Positions 5,208 through 13,218 of a stretch of DNA of 35,013 nt are shown here, piece by piece. Source of the DNA: an uncultured Bacteroidota bacterium. Its GTDB lineage: Bacteria > Bacteroidota > Bacteroidia > Bacteroidales > WCHB1-69. The first letter of the stretch is position 1. Each line of letters starts with the position of its first letter. The notes under the pieces are model-generated. The model saw nothing but the letters and a program-made list of their open reading frames with translations. It was not told the origin of the DNA and did no database searches. The stretch is from contig CADADB010000023.1 in NCBI GenBank assembly GCA_902786595.1, positions 1 through 35,013 of the forward strand. Direction: 5' to 3'. Made by a program: the position numbers and the translations under genes.

Positions 5208-7820
5208 CAGATTGTTCGTGAAGTCTTGATGCAGGTTCAGCTTCAGCACGTCTTTCAAGGTGGAGGATTTCACGTTGATGGTGAACTGCCAGCCCTTGCG
5301 GTAACCGAACGGAATCCAGTTGAAGCTCATCTCCCAGCAGTGCATGTCGCGGTAGAAGTCCAACGATGTGTATGACAGTGACTTCTGGACGAAGTCGTAG
5401 CCCGTGGTGAAGCCGATTCTCCACTTTTTGGTGACTTGAACGTCGCCAGCGACACCTAACGTATGCACCATGTTGAACTTGTAGGGTTTCAGATCCTTGC
5501 CCACAAAGATGGGACGGTAATAGTCGAGGTTGTCGTTGATGCCGTAAGTGAACGAGTAGTTGAAAGTCAGTGACCACGGCAGCCGGTTGCGCTGGCGCTC
5601 CTGATCCTTCGACTTGAATGTGTTGTGGTCGATGCGGTAGTTGAGGGAGACACTGTACGAGCCGGAGGAAAAACGCAGGAGCCGGTGGTTGGCTTTCCAT
5701 TCGGTGATGTTCACGCGGCGGCCTTGCTCGTTGATGCTGTAGGGGTCGAAAATGAAACTGTAGGTCAGATACAGTTGCTTGAATAGGGTGCTGCGGCCGG
5801 ACATGGAGAACACCGACCATTTCAAGGAGTCAGCAGCGAAATCGTAGTACATGGAGATGTTGAAGTTGTCAATGAGCGGCACTTTTTTCACTCCCGTGAT
5901 GGTGTCTTTCCGGGAACGGACCTTGATTTCCAGGTTGTTGCCGAAAGAGAGCTGGGCGCGGGCCTGCATACGGTTAGCACCGCCTCCGAAGATGGCATTG
6001 TCGTAGTAGTTGTATTCAATCAGGTCGCCGGTCATCGGATTGACGTAGGTGGCCGTGTGACGTCCGTTCAGCATCGGCTGGAAATTAAAGCTCAGTGTCG
6101 GGGTGATAATATGGCGGATGGCATTCAGCCCGCCCTTCTTGAAGAGGTACATCACGTAGATTTTCGTGGTCAGGTTCGAGGAGATCATCAGGTCGTGCAC
6201 GGCGCCGAACTTGCGGTTGAAGTCCATCTGCAGCATCGGGACGGTTTCAGCCGCCGCGCTGTCCCACGTCATGTGGCGGGTGTAGTGCTGCAGATACCAT
6301 TTCTCCGTCAATGTGATGGAGGTGTTCCAGTTGATGGTCTTGGCAATCTTAATGGGGATGGTGATGGGCACGGTGTGCATGATGCCGGTCTCGAAATGGT
6401 TCCAAGTGACGGGCTTGAGGAATAAAGAGTCGAGCGTGTTGACCTGCCCGATAAGTTGCGATGACCATTTCATGGAGATGTTGTCGTACCATTTCAGTTT
6501 CCCGGCTTTGTCTTTCTTCCGGAAAGGGTAAAACTGGACGACGGACATGTTGATGTTGGGGAGTTTCAAGTTGACGGTGTGGTTTCCGGTGTTTTGTGAG
6601 TAGGAGACGGCGGCATCGAAGAAGAAAATGTCGGCGGCCGAAGTAGATAAGTTGACGGTGGAGGTGAACTGGTTGGAGAGATAGTCGTTCGCAGGGGTCA
6701 TGTTGTAGCGGGCGTAGTTGGCGCTCTGCACATCGATATGGGCGTTGAAACGTGTCCTGGGATGCGATTTGACATCCTGCTTGTGGTCCCAATAAATTTT
6801 GTAGTTGTTTGTTTTCTTGAAGTTTGCGGTGTCGATGCGGATGCCCGTAAGGGTGCGGGCAAAGGCTAGCTCGACGGTGCCGCTGCACATGTAGCGGAAG
6901 ACGTAGTTCGATTTGGCCTTGATGGCCCAGCTGCCGCGCGTGTATATGTCGGCGGATAACAACAGGTCGATGTTGTCGTTGATGGCGAAATAGAAACCGA
7001 GGTCTTTCAGATAAAAGCCCATGGATCCGGACTGTCCGAAAGAGGGCATCACCAAGCCGGATTTGTGGCGGGTGTCCAGCGGGAAGAAGGCGAAAGGCAG
7101 GGCCAACGGGGTGGGCACGTTCGTGAAGCTCAGATAGGCAGGCCCGATCAAGATCTTGTCGTGCTGGATGACTTTCGCTTTCGAGAAAGTGATCTCGTAA
7201 TGGGGGTCGCCGAGCTCGCAGGTGGTGTATTTTCCCCGTTTGATGTATGCGACATTGTTCCCGATCTTCTTGACCTGCTCTCCATGGATGAACCCGTCGT
7301 CCTGGGTGGTGATCACATTGGTGATCTTTCCCTTCTGGGTGTTGAAGTTGTACATGATCTCCCTGGCGTTGTAGTGCGCTTCCGCCTGGGAAAAGACGGG
7401 GAAACCGTGCATGTTCCCGTTGGAGTCGGCCACCCCGCAGGCATACAGCTCGTTGTGAATGAAGTCGATTTCGATGTAGTCGGCGCGGAGTTCCATGTCT
7501 TCGTATTGCACCATGGCATCGCCGAACAGGTATGTGTAGCGGTTTTGCAGATCGTTCACCACCGAGTCGCGGGCACTGTATTTGACGACCGAGGTGATGG
7601 CGTTTTGGGAGATGATTTTAGAGGATCGGATGGGAATAGATGCAGAATCCGCGTATGCGGCGTTGGGAATGCCGACGATGGTGGTGTCCGTTCTGGCACG
7701 GGCAGGCCGCCGTTGTTTTGTCTCCTGGGGGAAAACTTGAAAATATAATACACTGAATATGAATACCATAAGAAGCTTATGGAAATATGAAAAATCCAGT
7801 GTGTATATTTTTTTAATCAA
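5205..7820 (-). CDS. lptD: LPS-assembly protein LptD (Bacteroidota type)
   Basis: This ~871-residue outer-membrane protein would insert lipopolysaccharide into the outer leaflet as the beta-barrel partner of LptE. After a signal segment (LLMVFIFSVLYFQVFPQ) residues ~80-230 form the periplasmic OstA/LptA-like beta-jellyroll (YLFGDAMVQYEDMELRADYI, YNFNTQKGKI, FIHGEQVKK). The rest is a long beta-barrel with alternating aromatic strands and an aromatic-poor end DFTNNL. LPLDTRHKSGLVMPSFG-like wording at ~250-270 (FFPLDTRHKSGLVMPSFG) is characteristic. The start is uncertain: TTG at 7820 supplies a basic n-region (IKK), whereas the first ATG at 7769 would leave the signal peptide without one. It is divergent from the amidase gene, sharing the promoter region 7821-7895. 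Confidence 0.88.
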   Translation of the reverse strand: MIKKIYTLDFSYFHKLLMVFIFSVLYFQVFPQETKQRRPARARTDTTIVGIPNAAYADSASIPIRSSKIISQNAITSVVKYSARDSVVNDLQNRYTYLFGDAMVQYEDMELRADYIEIDFIHNELYACGVADSNGNMHGFPVFSQAEAHYNAREIMYNFNTQKGKITNVITTQDDGFIHGEQVKKIGNNVAYIKRGKYTTCELGDPHYEITFSKAKVIQHDKILIGPAYLSFTNVPTPLALPFAFFPLDTRHKSGLVMPSFGQSGSMGFYLKDLGFYFAINDNIDLLLSADIYTRGSWAIKAKSNYVFRYMCSGTVELAFARTLTGIRIDTANFKKTNNYKIYWDHKQDVKSHPRTRFNAHIDVQSANYARYNMTPANDYLSNQFTSTVNLSTSAADIFFFDAAVSYSQNTGNHTVNLKLPNINMSVVQFYPFRKKDKAGKLKWYDNISMKWSSQLIGQVNTLDSLFLKPVTWNHFETGIMHTVPITIPIKIAKTINWNTSITLTEKWYLQHYTRHMTWDSAAAETVPMLQMDFNRKFGAVHDLMISSNLTTKIYVMYLFKKGGLNAIRHIITPTLSFNFQPMLNGRHTATYVNPMTGDLIEYNYYDNAIFGGGANRMQARAQLSFGNNLEIKVRSRKDTITGVKKVPLIDNFNISMYYDFAADSLKWSVFSMSGRSTLFKQLYLTYSFIFDPYSINEQGRRVNITEWKANHRLLRFSSGSYSVSLNYRIDHNTFKSKDQERQRNRLPWSLTFNYSFTYGINDNLDYYRPIFVGKDLKPYKFNMVHTLGVAGDVQVTKKWRIGFTTGYDFVQKSLSYTSLDFYRDMHCWEMSFNWIPFGYRKGWQFTINVKSSTLKDVLKLNLHQDFTNNL

Positions 7821-7846
7821 AGGGAAAAACCTTTAGTCAATAATTA

Positions 7847-7855
7847 TATTTTTGC
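7847..7855 (+). promoter_or_regulatory. -7 box for the amidase gene
   Basis: TATTTTTGC, an exact TAnnTTTGC match, ends 40 bp before the ATG at 7896. It lies in the divergent spacer shared with lptD. Confidence 0.6.
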
Positions 7856-7868
7856 AAGAAAAAATCAG

Positions 7869-7877
7869 CAAAGATAA
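7869..7877 (-). promoter_or_regulatory. -7 box for lptD
   Basis: The minus strand reads TATCTTTGC 48 bp upstream of the TTG at 7820. It overlaps the amidase 5' leader, so the two divergent transcripts would overlap for a few bases. Confidence 0.6.
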
Positions 7878-7895
7878 TTAAAAAATCGCAATCCG

Positions 7896-9095
7896 ATGAA
7901 CTCGAAATTTTTTTTCTTATTATTTCTGTTCATAACTTTTTTGACCTTCCCCGTGTCCGCCCAAAAAGACGGGAAAACCTTCAAAGTGGTGATTGACGCA
8001 GGCCACGGCGGCAAGGATCCCGGCTGCCTTGGCGCTTATACCAAGGAGAAGGATGTCGCCTTGAACATCGCGCTGAAGACGGGTAAGCTTATCAGCGACA
8101 ACTGCCCGAATGTCAAGGTGATATATACGCGCAACACGGATGTGTTTGTGGAACTCTACCGCCGCGCCAAAATCGCCAACGACAATCATGCCGACCTGTT
8201 CATCTCTTTCCACTGCAATGCCAGCGAGAACAAGTCCGCCCACGGCATCGACACCTGGGTGATGGGACTTCACAAGAGCGAGGCCAACCTCGCCGTGGCG
8301 CGCGCCGAGAACTCCGCCATGCTGAAAGAGAAGAACTACGAGCAGAACTACGGCGGATTCAATCCGAACTCTCCCGAGTCTGCCGTCATGTTCTCCCTCT
8401 ATTCCACCGCATACCTCAACAACTCCATCCTTTTGGCCGACAAAGTCCAGAAAAACCTGATCAACACCACCCATCTCCGCGACCGCGGGGTCAACCAGGC
8501 CGGCTACTGGGTGCTTTGGGCCGTTTCCATGCCCAGTATCCTCATTGAAATGGGCTTCCTCACCAACCCCACGGAGGAGAAATTCCTCTCCGAGGAGAAA
8601 AACAAGGCGAGCATTGCCGATGCCATCTATCGCGCTTTTGTCTCCTATTATTCTCAAGTGACGGGCAATAAAGTCACCACTCCTGACGTTATTGCTTCTG
8701 ATAATAGTCAAACAGAATCATCCCCAAAATCCGAAGCAAATGATCACAACAATAATAATTCTTCTGATAATCAGTCGGATAAGAAAGTGGATGACCAGAA
8801 AACCACAGTAGATAAATCGCCTGCAAATCCTGACGAAGTTCGTTTCATGGTGCAATTCATGGCCCTCCCCGATAAGATTTCTTTGAACGATAACCGGTTC
8901 AAGGGCCTTCCGGATGTGAACTGTTATTTCGAAAACGGCCTGTGGAAGTACACCGCAGGGCGCGAAACAGGCGTGCAATCTGCCAAAGAGATCCTTAATG
9001 AGGTGAAAAAGAAGTATCCCGACGCATTTGTCATTGCCTTTAAAGGGGAGAACAAAATCCCTGTTTCCGAGGCGGTTAAGCTGGTGAAGCAGTAA
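7896..9095 (+). CDS. N-acetylmuramoyl-L-alanine amidase with C-terminal SPOR-like domain
   Basis: This 399-residue exported zinc amidase would cleave the bond between MurNAc and L-Ala in peptidoglycan during cell separation or remodelling. Residues 1-22 are a signal peptide (FFFLLFLFITFLTFPVSA). Residues ~28-235 are an Amidase_3 domain with the zinc ligands H37 (DAGHGG), E51 (TKEKDV) and the His of FISFHCNA, and the catalytic Glu of ILIEMGFLTN. A low-complexity Asn/Ser/Asp/Lys linker (~240-305) leads to a C-terminal ~80 residues (VRFMVQFMALPDKISLN ... YTAGRE) that resembles a SPOR-type peptidoglycan-binding fold. No autoinhibitory AmiB-like insert is obvious. It heads a run of five envelope-related genes on the plus strand. 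Confidence 0.92.
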   Translation: MNSKFFFLLFLFITFLTFPVSAQKDGKTFKVVIDAGHGGKDPGCLGAYTKEKDVALNIALKTGKLISDNCPNVKVIYTRNTDVFVELYRRAKIANDNHADLFISFHCNASENKSAHGIDTWVMGLHKSEANLAVARAENSAMLKEKNYEQNYGGFNPNSPESAVMFSLYSTAYLNNSILLADKVQKNLINTTHLRDRGVNQAGYWVLWAVSMPSILIEMGFLTNPTEEKFLSEEKNKASIADAIYRAFVSYYSQVTGNKVTTPDVIASDNSQTESSPKSEANDHNNNNSSDNQSDKKVDDQKTTVDKSPANPDEVRFMVQFMALPDKISLNDNRFKGLPDVNCYFENGLWKYTAGRETGVQSAKEILNEVKKKYPDAFVIAFKGENKIPVSEAVKLVKQ

Positions 9096-9184
9096 GGGTC
9101 AGACGGTGTCCGCATTCCGCTCGCGCATTCTGTCAATGTTGATGGAATGTGAATAAAAAATTTCCATCGTAGATGAAAAAATGG

Positions 9185-9193
9185 TATCTTTGC
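9185..9193 (+). promoter_or_regulatory. -7 box for the mlaD-like gene
   Basis: TATCTTTGC, an exact consensus match, lies 23 bp before the ATG at 9216, suggesting that the MlaD-like and DUF3127 genes have their own promoter. Confidence 0.65.
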
Positions 9194-9215
9194 CGATTGT
9201 AGAGATCATTATCCG

Positions 9216-10199
9216 ATGGACAAAAACAAACAGAAATCCTATTCCGACAAAGAGGTTAAAAGCATCAAAGTCGCCCTGTTTTTCATTGCGGCAGTGTTGA
9301 TTTTTTACCTTGGTTCTGTATTTTTGAAGGGCATTAACGTTTTCGGCAAGAAGAATTACTATTATGCCGTTTTTGAAGATGTCGGTGCCTTGCATGAAAG
9401 CACGAATGTGGCGTTGAATGGATACGAGATCGGCAAGGTTACCGGTATCAAGCTGTTGAGCTCCAATCCCGTGCGTATCTGCGCGGAGATTCTGGTCACG
9501 GAGGATTTGGACATTCCGGAAGATTCAAAGCTGGAAGTGGCGCAAAAGGATGTTTTAGGCGGGATGATTGTGAACCTCCATCTCGGACAATCCTCCAAGA
9601 TGGCTCATCGCGGCGACACGCTCGGCTGCTATCTCGCCGGCGGTATGCTGGATGGGGTGGGCGACCTCGTGGCGCAGCTCCAAAGTGTGGTCGCCTCTGT
9701 CGATACCATCGGGCAAAACCTCAAACTGGCCTTCCGCACAGAAGACTCCCTCAATGGTGGTACGATGATTAAGAACACGCTGGAGAACCTGGAGCACACC
9801 ACCGCCGACCTTTCCAAACTGTTGGCGGACAACGGCGGCAAAGTGAACAATGTGGTTGCACAGCTCCAGGTGCTCACCAAAACGCTCAGTGAGGCCAGCC
9901 CCAAAATCGACGCGATTGTAGCCAACGTGGACAATATCAGCGATTCGTTGGCGAAGTCCAATATCCGCACGCTCGTGAACAACGCGCAAAATACGCTCGA
10001 CAATGCCAACCAGATTCTTGCCACCGTGAAGAACGGCCAAGGTACTGTCGGCCAGCTGGTGAACAATGATTCGCTTTACGCTAACATTAACAAGACAATT
10101 GAAAGTTTGGATTTACTTGTGAAAGACCTCAAGGCAAATCCTTCAAAATACATTAACGTCACCGTTTTCGGTAAGAGAGAAAAGAAAAACAAAGAGTAA
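9216..10199 (+). CDS. MlaD/MCE-domain protein
   Basis: A 327-residue inner-membrane-anchored lipid-transport substrate-binding protein of the MlaD family. Residues ~19-41 form one N-terminal membrane helix (VALFFIAAVLIFYLGSVFL). Residues ~48-130 are the MCE domain (YYAVFEDVGALHESTNVALN, GYEIGKVTGI, LEVAQKDVLGGMIVNLHLG). The C-terminal ~190 residues are alpha-helical, with repeated Asn/Ser/Leu heptads (LAKSNIRTLVNNAQNTLDNA) typical of the periplasmic coiled region of MCE proteins. In Bacteroidota these proteins work with an MlaE/MlaF ABC transporter in phospholipid trafficking; the permease and ATPase genes are not in the window. The next gene starts 2 bp after its stop codon, so the two are co-transcribed. 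Confidence 0.9.
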   Translation: MDKNKQKSYSDKEVKSIKVALFFIAAVLIFYLGSVFLKGINVFGKKNYYYAVFEDVGALHESTNVALNGYEIGKVTGIKLLSSNPVRICAEILVTEDLDIPEDSKLEVAQKDVLGGMIVNLHLGQSSKMAHRGDTLGCYLAGGMLDGVGDLVAQLQSVVASVDTIGQNLKLAFRTEDSLNGGTMIKNTLENLEHTTADLSKLLADNGGKVNNVVAQLQVLTKTLSEASPKIDAIVANVDNISDSLAKSNIRTLVNNAQNTLDNANQILATVKNGQGTVGQLVNNDSLYANINKTIESLDLLVKDLKANPSKYINVTVFGKREKKNKE

Positions 10200-10201
10200 A
10201 C

Positions 10202-10789
10202 ATGGAAGTTACAGGAAAATTAATTCAGAAATTGCCCGTGCAGTCGGGTGTCAGCAGTTCAGGCAACAATTGGTCAAAGGCGGAATTCGTCATTGAGACC
10301 GTGGAACAATATCCCAAGAAGATATGCGCCAATTTGTGGGGTGACCGCGCCCGTGCGTTGGACCAATTCCAGGAAGGAAGTCTTATCACGGTCTCCTTTG
10401 ATTTGGAGTCCCGTGAGTTCAACGGCCGTTGGTACACCGACGTGAAGGCCTGGAAGGTGGAAGCCGCCACTCCCGCCGCCGTCACTGGTGCGCCCGCGCA
10501 AGGATATATGCCGCAGCAACCGCAATATGCGCCGCAGGGCTATGCCCAGCCGCAGCAGCAGATGTATCCGCCTCAAGGTTATCCTCAACAACCCCAGGGC
10601 TATGTGCAACCTCAACAGGCCGCCTATCCGCCTCAACCCCAAGGGTATGCGCCGGCTCCCCAACAGGGTTACCAGGCACCTCAGCAACCTTCTTCTTTCG
10701 CCCAGCCGCAGCCCGATATGAACACACTGCCCAATATCCCTCAGGAGACGTTTACCGACGAGGGTGGTGCAGATGATCTGCCGTTCTGA
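10202..10789 (+). CDS. DUF3127 protein with Pro/Gln/Tyr-rich tail
   Basis: A 195-residue protein. Residues 1-88 match DUF3127, a Bacteroidota family with an OB-fold-like, SSB-related appearance (MEVTGKLIQKLP, WSKAEFVIET, RALDQFQEGSLITVSFDLES, WYTDVKAWKVE). Residues ~98-175 are a low-complexity tail of repeated PQGY/QPQQ motifs, ending in an acidic DDLPF. Single-stranded DNA-binding proteins also combine an OB fold, a disordered Gly/Pro/Gln linker and an acidic DDxPF end, so this tip may bind partner proteins; that is inference from architecture. The function of DUF3127 is unknown to me. The stop codon TGA is the first base triplet of an octamer array. Confidence 0.85.
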   Translation: MEVTGKLIQKLPVQSGVSSSGNNWSKAEFVIETVEQYPKKICANLWGDRARALDQFQEGSLITVSFDLESREFNGRWYTDVKAWKVEAATPAAVTGAPAQGYMPQQPQYAPQGYAQPQQQMYPPQGYPQQPQGYVQPQQAAYPPQPQGYAPAPQQGYQAPQQPSSFAQPQPDMNTLPNIPQETFTDEGGADDLPF

Positions 10790-10818
10790 CGATGAGGCGA
10801 TGAAACGATGAGGCGATG
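10787..10818. repeat. Octamer array CGATGAGG/CGATGAAA between two genes
   Basis: Four 8-bp units run directly from the DUF3127 stop codon (TGA) to the ATG of the NlpC/P60 gene, which is taken from the last unit (GCGATGAA). Each unit contains TGA in the sense strand. Confidence 0.85.
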
Positions 10819-11601
10819 AATTCGGGTATATGTCATTTGACGGTGATACCGATGCGGGCGGAGCCGTCGTACTGTTCCGAGATGGTGAGCCAGTTGCTCT
10901 ATGGCGAGACTTACCGTGTGTTGGAAATGACCGATGAATGGGTTAGGGTAGAGACTCACCATGACAGCTATTCGGGCTGGATTCAACGGAAACAGTATTT
11001 CGGGGTCTCGGATGAGATTTTCGACAACTACTTGAAAGCCGACAAGTTGCGGCTTGCTTTCCCCTTTTTGCCAACGGGCGTGAAATCGCCGAATGCGCTG
11101 ACCATGGGCGCTCTGATGCCCACGAATCCGGAGGATGCTCCTTTTCGGGAGCGTTTCTCGGCTCCGAATGCGGAGAATTGGTGGCCTGCGGACGGCGTGC
11201 CTGACATTTCCCGTGTACAGCGTATGGAACTGCTCCGGAAATCGGCATTCTCACTTCTTGGTGCCCCGTATCTTTGGGGTGGCCGCACGCCGTTCGGCAT
11301 CGACTGCTCCGGTTTTGTCCAGTTATTGTATTCTTTGGTCGGCGTGCAGCTGCCCCGCGACGCCTCCCAGCAGGTGCTCTGTGGTGAGCCGCTCGACTTC
11401 GTTCATGAAGCCCGTCTTGGTGATCTGGCCTTTTTCCACAACGAGGAAGGGAACATTGTCCATGTCGGCATGATGCTCGGTGACGGGGAAATCATCCATT
11501 CCAGCGGCCGGGTCCGTGTTGACCGTATTGACGAGACCGGAATCTTTAACGAGGAAGTGCAGCGCTATACGCACCAGTTGCGGGTGATCGTGCGGGTGTG
11601 A
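10816..11601 (+). CDS. NlpC/P60 (C40) peptidoglycan hydrolase with SH3 domains
   Basis: This 261-residue protein would cleave the peptide stem of peptidoglycan. The N-terminal ~120 residues look like SH3b cell-wall-binding domains (MVSQLLYGETYRVLEMTDEWVRVE, YSGWIQRKQYFGVSD). Residues ~135-261 form the NlpC/P60 papain-like domain with Cys164 (FGIDCSGFVQ), His216 (NIVHVGMML) and His228 (EIIHSSG) as the probable triad. No signal peptide is visible, as is seen for several Bacteroidota homologues of this YkfC/dipeptidyl-peptidase VI type, which act in the cytoplasm on murein peptides; that is a plausible but unproven role. The start ATG is supplied by the end of the octamer array, 26 bp after the preceding stop codon. 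Its own stop is again followed by an array. Confidence 0.88.
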   Translation: MNSGICHLTVIPMRAEPSYCSEMVSQLLYGETYRVLEMTDEWVRVETHHDSYSGWIQRKQYFGVSDEIFDNYLKADKLRLAFPFLPTGVKSPNALTMGALMPTNPEDAPFRERFSAPNAENWWPADGVPDISRVQRMELLRKSAFSLLGAPYLWGGRTPFGIDCSGFVQLLYSLVGVQLPRDASQQVLCGEPLDFVHEARLGDLAFFHNEEGNIVHVGMMLGDGEIIHSSGRVRVDRIDETGIFNEEVQRYTHQLRVIVRV

Positions 11602-11634
11602 GGCGATGATGCGATGATGCGATGAATGAATGAT
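11599..11634. repeat. Octamer array CGATGATG after the NlpC/P60 gene
   Basis: TGA of the stop codon is followed by GGCGATGA TGCGATGA TGCGATGA ATGAATGA, continuing the same GCGATGA family as at 10787. Each unit carries TGA in the sense strand. Confidence 0.75.
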
Positions 11635-11638
11635 TGTA

Positions 11639-11659
11639 GGGGCGTATCGCATACGCCCC
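11639..11659. repeat. Perfect palindromic hairpin before mltG
   Basis: Arms GGGGCGTAT (11639-11647) and ATACGCCCC (11651-11659) enclose the loop CGC. It lies 8 bp before the mltG ATG at 11668 and probably belongs to the dispersed REP-like repeats. It could hinder ribosome access or stabilise the upstream mRNA; both are inference. Confidence 0.8.
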
Positions 11660-11667
11660 GTAAATCA

Positions 11668-12705
11668 ATGAATATTTTCATGAAAAAGAAAAAGATTATC
11701 ATAATCATTATATTGTCTGCCATTTTGTTGGCGGGAATCGCGGGGGGCGTTTTTTTCAAGACGTTCTTCGCTGAAAATGTCCAGAATCGGGAAACTGTCG
11801 TGGTGGTGCCGCCCGGTGCTACCTTCGAGCAGGTGATGGACACCTTGAGGAAGTATGAGGTGCTGAAGTCCGAAGAGAGTTTCAAGAAGACGGCTGAAGC
11901 GCTGAAATACAAAACGATACGCATTGGTAAATATGACATTTCCAGCTGTCGCACGAATCTGGATTTGGTGCGATTGCTGCGCCGGGGACAGCACTATCCC
12001 GTGAAGTTCACCTTCAACAACGTGCGTACGGTTGATCAACTTGTTGAGAGGGTGGGACATAAGTTCTTCTTCGAGCCGGAGGAACTTTCCGCGCTGCTTC
12101 ATGACAGAAGCTATATGAAGAAGTACGGGCTGTCAGACATTACAGCCGTATGCCTTTTTATCCCAAACACTTACGAGATTTACTATGACATCACGGCGGA
12201 GGATTTCCTCAATCGGATGAACGATTATTACGGACAGTTTTGGAACGAAAAGCGCAAGCAGGATGCTGAAACCATCGGGTTGACCCCGGTGCAGGTGGCC
12301 ACGCTTGCCTCGATTGTGGAGGAAGAGAACATGCGCCCGTCGGAGAAAGCGATTATCGCCGGACTCTACATCAACCGGCTGAACAAAGGGATGTTGCTTC
12401 AGTCGGACCCGACCGTGAAGTTCGCCATCGGGGATTTCGCCCGCAAGCGCATCCTGAACGCGGATTTGCAGATCGATTCACCGTATAATACCTACAAATA
12501 CAAAGGGCTTCCTCCCGGACCGATCCGCATTCCCGAAGCCTCCACGATGGATTCCGTATTGCATTATCGTCATCATAACTACCTCTACATGTGCGCCAAG
12601 GAGGATTTCTCGGGCTACCACAACTTTACTGCCAGTGCTGCCGAGCACGCCCGCAATGCCGCCCGTTATCGCGCCGCCCTCAACGCTCGTAACATCAAAC
12701 GGTGA
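11668..12705 (+). CDS. mltG: Endolytic murein transglycosylase MltG (YceG-like)
   Basis: This membrane-anchored lytic transglycosylase (345 residues from this start) would cut nascent glycan strands and set their length. A basic N-terminus (KKKK) precedes one membrane helix (IIIIIILSAILLAGIAGGVFF). A LysM-like subdomain follows (~ETVVVVPPGATFEQVMDTLR). The YceG domain contains the catalytic Glu218 of ASIVEEENM, equivalent to the Glu of the family ASIVEKE motif, and the signatures LYINRLNKGMLLQSDPTV, SPYNTY and LPPGPI. An in-frame ATG at 11626 would add 14 residues encoded by the palindromic repeat, which are unlikely to be real; ATG 11680 is an alternative. It is the last gene of the plus-strand envelope cluster. 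Confidence 0.92.
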   Translation: MNIFMKKKKIIIIIILSAILLAGIAGGVFFKTFFAENVQNRETVVVVPPGATFEQVMDTLRKYEVLKSEESFKKTAEALKYKTIRIGKYDISSCRTNLDLVRLLRRGQHYPVKFTFNNVRTVDQLVERVGHKFFFEPEELSALLHDRSYMKKYGLSDITAVCLFIPNTYEIYYDITAEDFLNRMNDYYGQFWNEKRKQDAETIGLTPVQVATLASIVEEENMRPSEKAIIAGLYINRLNKGMLLQSDPTVKFAIGDFARKRILNADLQIDSPYNTYKYKGLPPGPIRIPEASTMDSVLHYRHHNYLYMCAKEDFSGYHNFTASAAEHARNAARYRAALNARNIKR

Positions 12706-12712
12706 CCATTCA

Positions 12713-12788
12713 ACGCTTCATCACCTCATCGTGTCGTCGCCTCATCGTGTCGTCGCCTCATCGTGTCATCGCCTCATCGTGTCATCGC
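12713..12788. repeat. Octamer array TCATCGCC/TCATCGTG
   Basis: About nine 8-bp units (CATCGTGT, CGTCGCCT, CATCGCCT) begin about 8-10 bp after the mltG stop codon. The family is CGATGAGG in reverse-complement orientation, so unlike the other arrays the mltG sense strand has no stop triplet in the unit. Confidence 0.85.
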
Positions 12789-12821
12789 AAAAAAAAAGCC
12801 ACGCTTTAACGCATGGCTTTT
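12788..12821. terminator. Bidirectional terminator between mltG and tRNA-Val
   Basis: An A-run, GCCACGC TTTAAC GCATGGC and a T-run form a stem with T-tracts on both strands: TTTTTG on plus for mltG and nine T on minus for the tRNA. The stem contains one C-A mismatch. Confidence 0.85.
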
Positions 12822-12828
12822 TGTAACT

Positions 12829-12906
12829 TGGTGATCTGTACTGGATTTGAACCAGTGACCTCTTGCCTGTCAAGCAAGCGCTCTAAACCAACTGAGCTAA
12901 CAGATC
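12829..12906 (-). tRNA. tRNA-Val (anticodon GAC)
   Basis: The minus strand folds as a full cloverleaf: acceptor GATCTGT/ACAGATC, D-arm GCTC...GAGC, anticodon stem CTTGC/GCAAG with loop TTGACAG (anticodon GAC at positions 34-36, valine), and T-arm ACTGG-TTCAAAT-CCAGT. It is 75 nt with discriminator A, and the CCA end (12829-12831) is encoded. It is a single gene with its own promoter at 12925-12933 and the shared terminator downstream. A GAC anticodon reads GUC and GUU; it must not be confused with GUC (Asp). Confidence 0.95.
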
Positions 12907-12924
12907 GTCTGTCTGAAATCGGCG

Positions 12925-12933
12925 GCAAAAATA
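12925..12933 (-). promoter_or_regulatory. -7 box for tRNA-Val
   Basis: The minus strand reads TATTTTTGC 19 bp upstream of the tRNA 5' end, matching the Bacteroidota -7 consensus. Confidence 0.65.
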
Positions 12934-12959
12934 CAATTTTTTCGGACACCACCAACAGT

Positions 12960-12980
12960 TTCCGAAAATTTTTTTCGGAA
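12960..12980. repeat. Perfect 9-bp inverted repeat upstream of tRNA-Val
   Basis: Arms TTCCGAAAA (12960-12968) and TTTTCGGAA (12972-12980) flank TTT. It lies about 27 bp upstream of the tRNA -7 box, in the 312-bp spacer to the DUF5618-like gene. On either strand a short T-run precedes CGGAA but does not follow the stem, so an operator-type role is as likely as termination. The rest of the spacer (12981-13138) is AT-rich with no gene seen. Confidence 0.55.
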
Positions 12981-13138
12981 TAACTAGGTATGCGAACTGA
13001 TTTGCTCTTTGTTGAATGAAAACGACGCTGTTTTTTGCAGAATCAACATATAAAATTAACAAATAATTACAAAATAATTTCCTTGTTGTCTATGTAACTA
13101 TCTTGTTTTCAGTAATAAAAAATATTTTCCAAAAACTA

Positions 13139-13170
13139 TTGACAAACGCTTCTTTTTGTTGTATCTTTGC
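13139..13170 (+). promoter_or_regulatory. Promoter of the DUF5618-like gene
   Basis: TTG (13139-13141), 20 bp, then TATCTTTGC (13162-13170): an almost ideal Bacteroidota sigma-ABfr promoter, 48 bp before the ATG at 13219. Confidence 0.8.
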
Positions 13171-13218
13171 GAAAGGAATATATATTCTAAAAAACCACTA
13201 ACCTAAAAATCAAAAATA

